Below, in pieces: positions 23,847 through 27,344 of a stretch of DNA of 27,344 nt. The stretch lies in the NCBI GenBank assembly GCA_033765345.1, contig JANRIC010000061.1, positions 1 through 27,344 of the forward strand, written 5' to 3'. The translations under genes were made by a program, and so were the position numbers. The notes under the pieces were generated by a model. The model searched no databases. It was given only the letters and a program-made list of their open reading frames with translations, and was not told the DNA's origin. Origin of the DNA: JANRIC01 sp033765345. Its GTDB lineage: Bacteria > Bacteroidota > Bacteroidia > Cytophagales > Microscillaceae. The first letter of the stretch is position 1. Every line of letters begins with the position of its first letter.

Positions 23847-24650
23847 ATGGTAGAAATCTCTAAAAGCGGCGAACCTAAGCTTTTGGTAACGATGGTTAAT
23901 AAAATCAAAACCATTACCATCAATAACCCGCAAGCGAAAAATGCACTCAGCCCCGAAACCAGTGCCATGCTCAGGGAAGCCATTTTGGTTTCTACACGGG
24001 ATGATACCCGTGTCATTATTTTGACCGGAGTAGGCGGGAATTTTTGCAGTGGGGCTGCCCTAGATGCTTCCAGTATGAGCAATCCCAAAGAATATGATGT
24101 CACTCAATACCTCCGTGAAACCGTAAACCCCGCCATTTTGGGCATTCGCAATATCAACATCCCCGTCATCGCTAAGGTAAGGGGTGTAGCTGTGGGTCTG
24201 GGGGCTAATTTTGCCCTTGCCTGTGATATGGTGTATGCTAGTCCGGATGCTGTTTTTAGTCAGATTTTCACCCACATCGCCTTATCCAGTGATGGCGGAG
24301 GGGCATATTTTATGCCTCAGACCATAGGCTACAAAAAGGCCTTTGAATGGATGGCTACGGCTGCCAAAATCCCTGCCGAAGAAGCTTTGCGTTATGGTAT
24401 GATTAATCACCTGGTAGCAGATGAAGAACTGGATGCGAAGGTTCAGGAGATGGCCGAAACACTGGCAAGAGGTCCTTTTGTAGCAATCCAACAAACCAAA
24501 GCCAACCTCAGAGTAGGCGTAAAAGGGGATTTGGCGGCTACCTTAGAAACTGAGGCAATTAACCAAAAGAATAATTTTCAAACCGAAGACCTGATAGAGG
24601 GTGTTATGGCATTTTTACAAAAACGAAAGCCTCAGTTTAAGGGTAAATAA
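23847..24650 (+). CDS. Enoyl-CoA hydratase/isomerase family protein
   Basis: The 267-residue crotonase-fold protein shows ITINNPQAKNALSPE (about 24-38), the first oxyanion loop GNFCSGAALD, the second loop RGVAVGLGANFALACD and FSQIFTHIALSSDGGGAYFM. In the last segment an Asp replaces the second catalytic Glu of classical hydratases, and the first Glu is absent. This pattern is closer to PaaG-type isomerases than to FadB-type hydratases. It would act on acyl-CoA in the cytoplasm; the substrate is open. The start gives a normal N-terminus. It stands alone, divergent from the TonB operon and upstream of ssrA. Confidence 0.87.
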   Translation: MVEISKSGEPKLLVTMVNKIKTITINNPQAKNALSPETSAMLREAILVSTRDDTRVIILTGVGGNFCSGAALDASSMSNPKEYDVTQYLRETVNPAILGIRNINIPVIAKVRGVAVGLGANFALACDMVYASPDAVFSQIFTHIALSSDGGGAYFMPQTIGYKKAFEWMATAAKIPAEEALRYGMINHLVADEELDAKVQEMAETLARGPFVAIQQTKANLRVGVKGDLAATLETEAINQKNNFQTEDLIEGVMAFLQKRKPQFKGK

Positions 24651-24690
24651 ACTTATTGGTGCATTTTTACATTTGGCAAAAAAGAAAAAA

Positions 24691-24721
24691 TTTGAAATTC
24701 ACATGATTTTCCTTAACTTTG
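24691..24721 (+). promoter_or_regulatory. ssrA: Promoter of ssrA
   Basis: TTTG (24691-24694), a 19-bp spacer and TAACTTTG (24714-24721) match the Bacteroidota consensus exactly. Transcription would begin near 24729, leaving a leader of about 27 nt for RNase P to remove. Confidence 0.68.
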
Positions 24722-24755
24722 TAATCCTATTTTAGGAAAAGTTCTTTGAAATATT

Positions 24756-25117
24756 GGGGTCGACCGGTTTTGACAGCAGGTATGAGCGAGTGTAAGCACG
24801 TCGGGAGTTGAAAGCATCTCCTGTGAAAAAGGCTTTCAAAACATAACTGGCGAAAGAAATTACGCCCTAGCTGCTTAAGTTTAGAACTTAGCGTGCTAGT
24901 GTCTCGCAAGCCTTTGTTCTGCTAGGCTTGAGTACGAGGCATCGAATTGTAGAACTAGTCTGGGTAGAGACATGATGCTCAGGCGAAACTAAAATGTATA
25001 AGGCTATTCTGAGGCGGTTACTTGCCTTGAAGAGCACGAAAAATCAAAAGTAAATAAACGTGTAGAAGGCATTCAGTTTGACTTGTTTGGACGAGGGTTC
25101 GAGTCCCTCCGACTCCA
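24756..25117 (+). ncRNA. ssrA: Transfer-messenger RNA (tmRNA)
   Basis: The tRNA-like ends pair: GGGGTCG at 24756-24762 with CGACTCC before the discriminator A at 25117; GGGTTCGAGTCCC is the T arm. The 3' CCA is not encoded (CTA follows). The tag reading frame begins with GGC at 24849 and reads G-E-R-N-Y-A-L-A-A, then TAA at 24876-24878. This resembles the GENNYALAA-type tags of Bacteroidota. tmRNA with SmpB rescues ribosomes stalled on broken mRNAs and marks the nascent chain for ClpXP-type proteolysis. It has its own promoter and terminator. Confidence 0.96.
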
Positions 25118-25128
25118 CTATCTTTTTA

Positions 25129-25175
25129 TAAAAAGTTTTTGTACTTTCTTTTTGGAAGCACAAAAACTTTTTTTC
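25129..25175 (+). terminator. Terminator of ssrA
   Basis: AAAAGTTTTTGTACTTTC and GGAAGCACAAAAACTTTT pair over about 17 positions around a T-rich loop, followed by more T. It begins 12 bases after the tmRNA 3' end. Confidence 0.85.
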
Positions 25176-25327
25176 GTTATTCAATCCCCAATTTTCTTCT
25201 AAATCATATCTTATTTCTCTCATATACTGTAAGGGTTTCTTCGTCCTCACAAGAAACCCAACATGGCAAAGCCCTGTATGCTTTATGAACCACCCCAGGC
25301 GAACTAGTCAGCCAAAACACCCAATTT

Positions 25328-25402
25328 ATGCAAAAAAAAATCCCCATCCTTTGCAATTCCCCCAAAAACTCCTACCTTTACTCTCACTACATAGCTGGTT
25401 GA
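25328..25402 (+). CDS. Possible 24-residue small ORF
   Basis: The frame starts at ATG 25328 and stops at TGA 25400-25402, just before the terminator hairpin. It reads MQKKIPILCNSPKNSYLYSH, then YIAG. It has no known motif, no recognised promoter and no ribosome-binding site; chance is a real possibility. It could instead be part of an untranslated small RNA. Confidence 0.15.
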   Translation: MQKKIPILCNSPKNSYLYSHYIAG

Positions 25403-25407
25403 AGGAT

Positions 25408-25452
25408 AACAAGGGCATAGAATCCCGCCCGGGATTTTGCCCTTGTTTTTTT
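25408..25452 (+). terminator. Intrinsic terminator, client unknown
   Basis: AACAAGGGCA and TTGCCCTTGTT form the lower stem, AATCCCG and CGGGATT the upper stem, followed by TTTTTTT. It is well formed on the plus strand, although ssrA already has a terminator 230 bases upstream. Confidence 0.8.
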
Positions 25453-25533
25453 ATGCTTATTTGGCAAATTCTGATTTTTTAGTATCTTGTAGCTTGTTTC
25501 CTTGACCAAGAGCAGACTAACACAAATTCCGTC

Positions 25534-26913
25534 ATGCACCCAAACATCCAACAAGCACTCAAACACCTTCAAAATGCCAACTTAAAGGGCTATTTTAAAG
25601 AAATGGACAAAGTCGTCCCTGATTCTATGCGGCACACTTTGGATACCCACAAAGGTATTTTTATTGCTGGGCAAGCTCCCTGGGATTTTCATCAAAAGTT
25701 AGAATTATTTGCCGAGGAAGTAGACAAAAAACTCCGGGAAGACCTAATAAAACCCAAGAATAATCCTAAAAATCAAGTGCAAACAAACAATCCAAACCCT
25801 CAAACCCATACAACAATGCAAACCCAAAGACAAAGCATCGCCATCCTTTCTGCCGATATGAAAGGCTTCTCTGCGATTAAAAGTGATAAAATAAAGACAG
25901 AAGCCTATAAGTTTATCTACAAATTGGTAGAAAAAGTAAAAGAGAATGACTTGTTTGTGCTTAACTCACAAAATACACATCTGGTAGGCAACACCTGGGG
26001 AGATGCCATTTTTTTGGCGGATAATAGCACACTCAATTTAGCTAAAATAGCCCTCAAAATCCGGGATGAAGCCCGACAAACTGATTGGGAATATGAACTT
26101 AACCTCAGCGAACCGATCCGTTTTAGAATAGGACTAAACTTTGGTGAGGCAGAAGTACTCATGGAAAACGGAAAAATCATCAATGTAATCGGCGGTACTG
26201 TAGACCTGGGAGCCAGGATAGAACCCGCTACAGAGGTAGATGCAGTTTTCTGTTCGGATAAATTTTGGCAAATGCTTGAAGGGAAAGGTAATATCAAATC
26301 CATCCCTAAAAATATTACACTACCCAAAAATGCAGGGGAAATTAAAGCACATAAGTTGTTGTGGGAATGGGAACACGCAGAAAATAATCCGACACCACAA
26401 ACGAATTCTATGCCCTTAAGCACTCAAGAAAAAATCAACAAACTCCACCAGAAAATCCAGGAGGCTGAAGAACTCAAGGACGAATGGGAACAAAAACGTA
26501 TGCTTGCTGAAAATCCTACAGAACGTAGAAGGTGTGAATCAGAAATCTTAAAGCTTAAAAAGATGATTGCGGAATACGAAGAAGAACTGGAAGCCTTGCA
26601 AAATAAGCCTGCATCCAAAACTGTTGGAATAAACACAGAGTATCCTCAGACCCTATCTGGCAAGCAAAAAGAAGCATTTTGTGAGGCATTGATCGCTGCC
26701 TATCTCAAGGAAGAAGCCCTTGAGCAGTTTACTTCCTTCAAAATGGATATTCAACTGAATACCCTTAGTGCAGGAAAGAACCTCAAAAGCATCGTTTTTG
26801 ATTTGGTAAATTATTGTGAAGCCAACGGAACGCTTGCAAAACTCATTGAGGAGGTAGCACAGGACAAAGGCAACAACCCCAAACTCAAAAAATTTCTGGA
26901 ATCCCTGATCTGA
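25534..26913 (+). CDS. Class III nucleotide cyclase with terminal effector-associated domains
   Basis: The 459-residue cytoplasmic protein has four parts. Residues 1-68 form a small helical domain (ALKHLQNANLKGYFKEMDKV ... FIAGQAPWDFHQKLELFA) like the short adaptor domains of Bacteroidota conflict proteins. Residues 100-250 are a class III cyclase catalytic domain: the metal aspartates are Asp108 (LSADMKGFS) and Asp157 (NTWGDAIF), and FRIGLNFGEAEV and GGTVDLGARIEPAT follow. The position four before Asp157, normally Lys (adenylyl) or Glu (guanylyl), is Asn153; the usual transition-state Asn of VNxAAR is Asp224, while Arg228 is kept. Residues 296-358 form a coiled coil. Residues 373-459 match the EAD1 layout (LSGKQKEAFCEALIAAY, then FDLVNYCEANGTLAKLIEE, NNPKL). 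EADs pair effectors with triggers through self-type contacts. The nucleotide product and partner are unknown. Confidence 0.85.
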   Translation: MHPNIQQALKHLQNANLKGYFKEMDKVVPDSMRHTLDTHKGIFIAGQAPWDFHQKLELFAEEVDKKLREDLIKPKNNPKNQVQTNNPNPQTHTTMQTQRQSIAILSADMKGFSAIKSDKIKTEAYKFIYKLVEKVKENDLFVLNSQNTHLVGNTWGDAIFLADNSTLNLAKIALKIRDEARQTDWEYELNLSEPIRFRIGLNFGEAEVLMENGKIINVIGGTVDLGARIEPATEVDAVFCSDKFWQMLEGKGNIKSIPKNITLPKNAGEIKAHKLLWEWEHAENNPTPQTNSMPLSTQEKINKLHQKIQEAEELKDEWEQKRMLAENPTERRRCESEILKLKKMIAEYEEELEALQNKPASKTVGINTEYPQTLSGKQKEAFCEALIAAYLKEEALEQFTSFKMDIQLNTLSAGKNLKSIVFDLVNYCEANGTLAKLIEEVAQDKGNNPKLKKFLESLI

Positions 26914-26925
26914 TTGAACTCGGAT

Positions 26926-27126
26926 TTACTTCTTCTTCTTTTCTTTGTTCATGCCACTCGATACAAAATCTTCATCCAATAAGTCACTTTCTTGGGTGAT
27001 AAACACGTGCCCATTCTTATAGCTAAAAAATACCTCTTTGTTGGTGATCTCCTGGGTTTTTTCATCCTTCAGAGCTACTTTGATGGATTCTGTTTCTTTA
27101 TTTTTTTTAATAGAGTTAAGAGACAT
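26926..27126 (-). CDS. Small lysine-rich hypothetical protein
   Basis: The 66-residue product is MSLNSIKKNKETESIKVALK, then a middle with EVFFSYKNGHVFITQESDLL and a Lys-rich end (NKEKKKK). It has no signal peptide or recognised family; the middle could be a small beta hairpin. It converges on the cyclase gene with 12 bases between the stops. A nested inverted repeat lies 23-54 bases upstream of its ATG. Its short length makes it tentative. Confidence 0.5.
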   Translation of the reverse strand: MSLNSIKKNKETESIKVALKDEKTQEITNKEVFFSYKNGHVFITQESDLLDEDFVSSGMNKEKKKK

Positions 27127-27148
27127 GTCAAATTACAAGTTAGTTGTG

Positions 27149-27180
27149 CCTAATAGTATACGTTAAAACGTAAAATTAGG
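27149..27180. promoter_or_regulatory. Nested inverted repeat upstream of the small gene
   Basis: Outer arms CCTAAT and ATTAGG (27149-27154, 27175-27180) enclose a 14-bp inverted repeat TACGTT-AA-AACGTA (27159-27172). It lies 23 bases before the ATG at 27126, where an operator or a leader hairpin would be expected. Confidence 0.42.
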
Positions 27181-27344
27181 TGTTAATTTAAAACTTTGCA
27201 AGGATATAACCGACTTTTCGCACCCTAGCGAAATATTTATATGAAATATAACTATTCTTATAAAACTTACATGCTATATTTTATCAAAACCCATATTTTG
27301 CGATATTTTATAGAGTTTTAGAAGAAAACTTACAAAAAAACTCA

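Larger units (their letters stand above)
25176..25533. other. Intergenic stretch between ssrA and the cyclase gene
   Basis: The 358 bases hold a 24-codon frame (25328-25402) and a clear terminator (25408-25452), listed separately. A terminator with no annotated gene before it hints at a small transcript. No exact TAnnTTTG box was found. Confidence 0.45.

Noticed and set aside
24727..25250. Short minus-strand frames
   Set aside because: They cover the tmRNA and its terminator; no protein is expected there.
25917..26423. 168-codon minus-strand frame
   Set aside because: Antisense to the cyclase catalytic domain, with serine-rich composition typical of a shadow frame.

Overview
The window looks like a chromosomal segment of a Bacteroidota bacterium, probably a Cytophagales-type marine or freshwater lineage. 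The clues are: many promoters matching the Bacteroidota consensus (TTG/TTTG, about 17-23 bp, then TAnnTTTG); few visible Shine-Dalgarno sites; a TonB-dependent receptor with an N-terminal carboxypeptidase-regulatory-like domain; a TPR-CHAT protein; a membrane-anchored LytTR regulator; an EAD1-type effector domain; and a tmRNA whose tag reads GERNYALAA. Base composition is moderately AT-rich. No rRNA, tRNA, insertion sequence, integrase or CRISPR array was seen. Strand changes are frequent, so most genes are single or in pairs.

Layout. 1-3.5 kb: the tail of an unidentified CDS, a REP-like hairpin, recG (minus) and a divergent outer-membrane barrel gene. 3.5-8.2 kb: an exported TPR-CHAT protein and a lipoprotein joining a c-type heme to FG-GAP/VCBS repeats. 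8.2-12.3 kb (minus): a MerC-family membrane protein, a LOG-family protein and a PQQ quinohemoprotein lipoprotein. 12.4-16.4 kb (minus): a 41-bp tandem repeat array running into the 3' end of a secreted hypothetical gene, a Uma2-family protein, a TerB-like/glycine-rich protein and a Kbp-like BON-LysM protein. 16.6-20.4 kb: a NUDIX hydrolase, a PagL-like deacylase, a membrane LytTR regulator, a PTPS/QueD-like protein overlapping yidD, and a small exported CxxC protein. 20.5-23.7 kb (minus): a TonB receptor plus acidic lipoprotein operon with its own terminator. 23.8-25.2 kb: an enoyl-CoA hydratase family gene and ssrA (tmRNA). 25.5-27.3 kb: a class III nucleotide cyclase flanked by effector-associated-type domains, a small hypothetical gene and an AT-rich end with a nested inverted repeat.

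Two things stand out. First, the TonB receptor/lipoprotein operon and the distant MerC-like gene carry the same 15-bp palindrome (TGCAA-N5-TTGCA) against a Bacteroidota promoter; in both cases a 15-bp site abuts the -7 box on its downstream side. This suggests a shared metal-responsive (Fur/Zur-type) regulon for uptake across both membranes. Second, the cyclase at 25534-26913 keeps both metal-binding aspartates but has unusual residues at the base-specificity and transition-state positions, and it ends in an EAD1-like domain. That makes it a candidate signal generator of an EAD-linked conflict system, with possibly non-canonical nucleotide chemistry. Functions are assigned from recognised motifs only; no database search was run.
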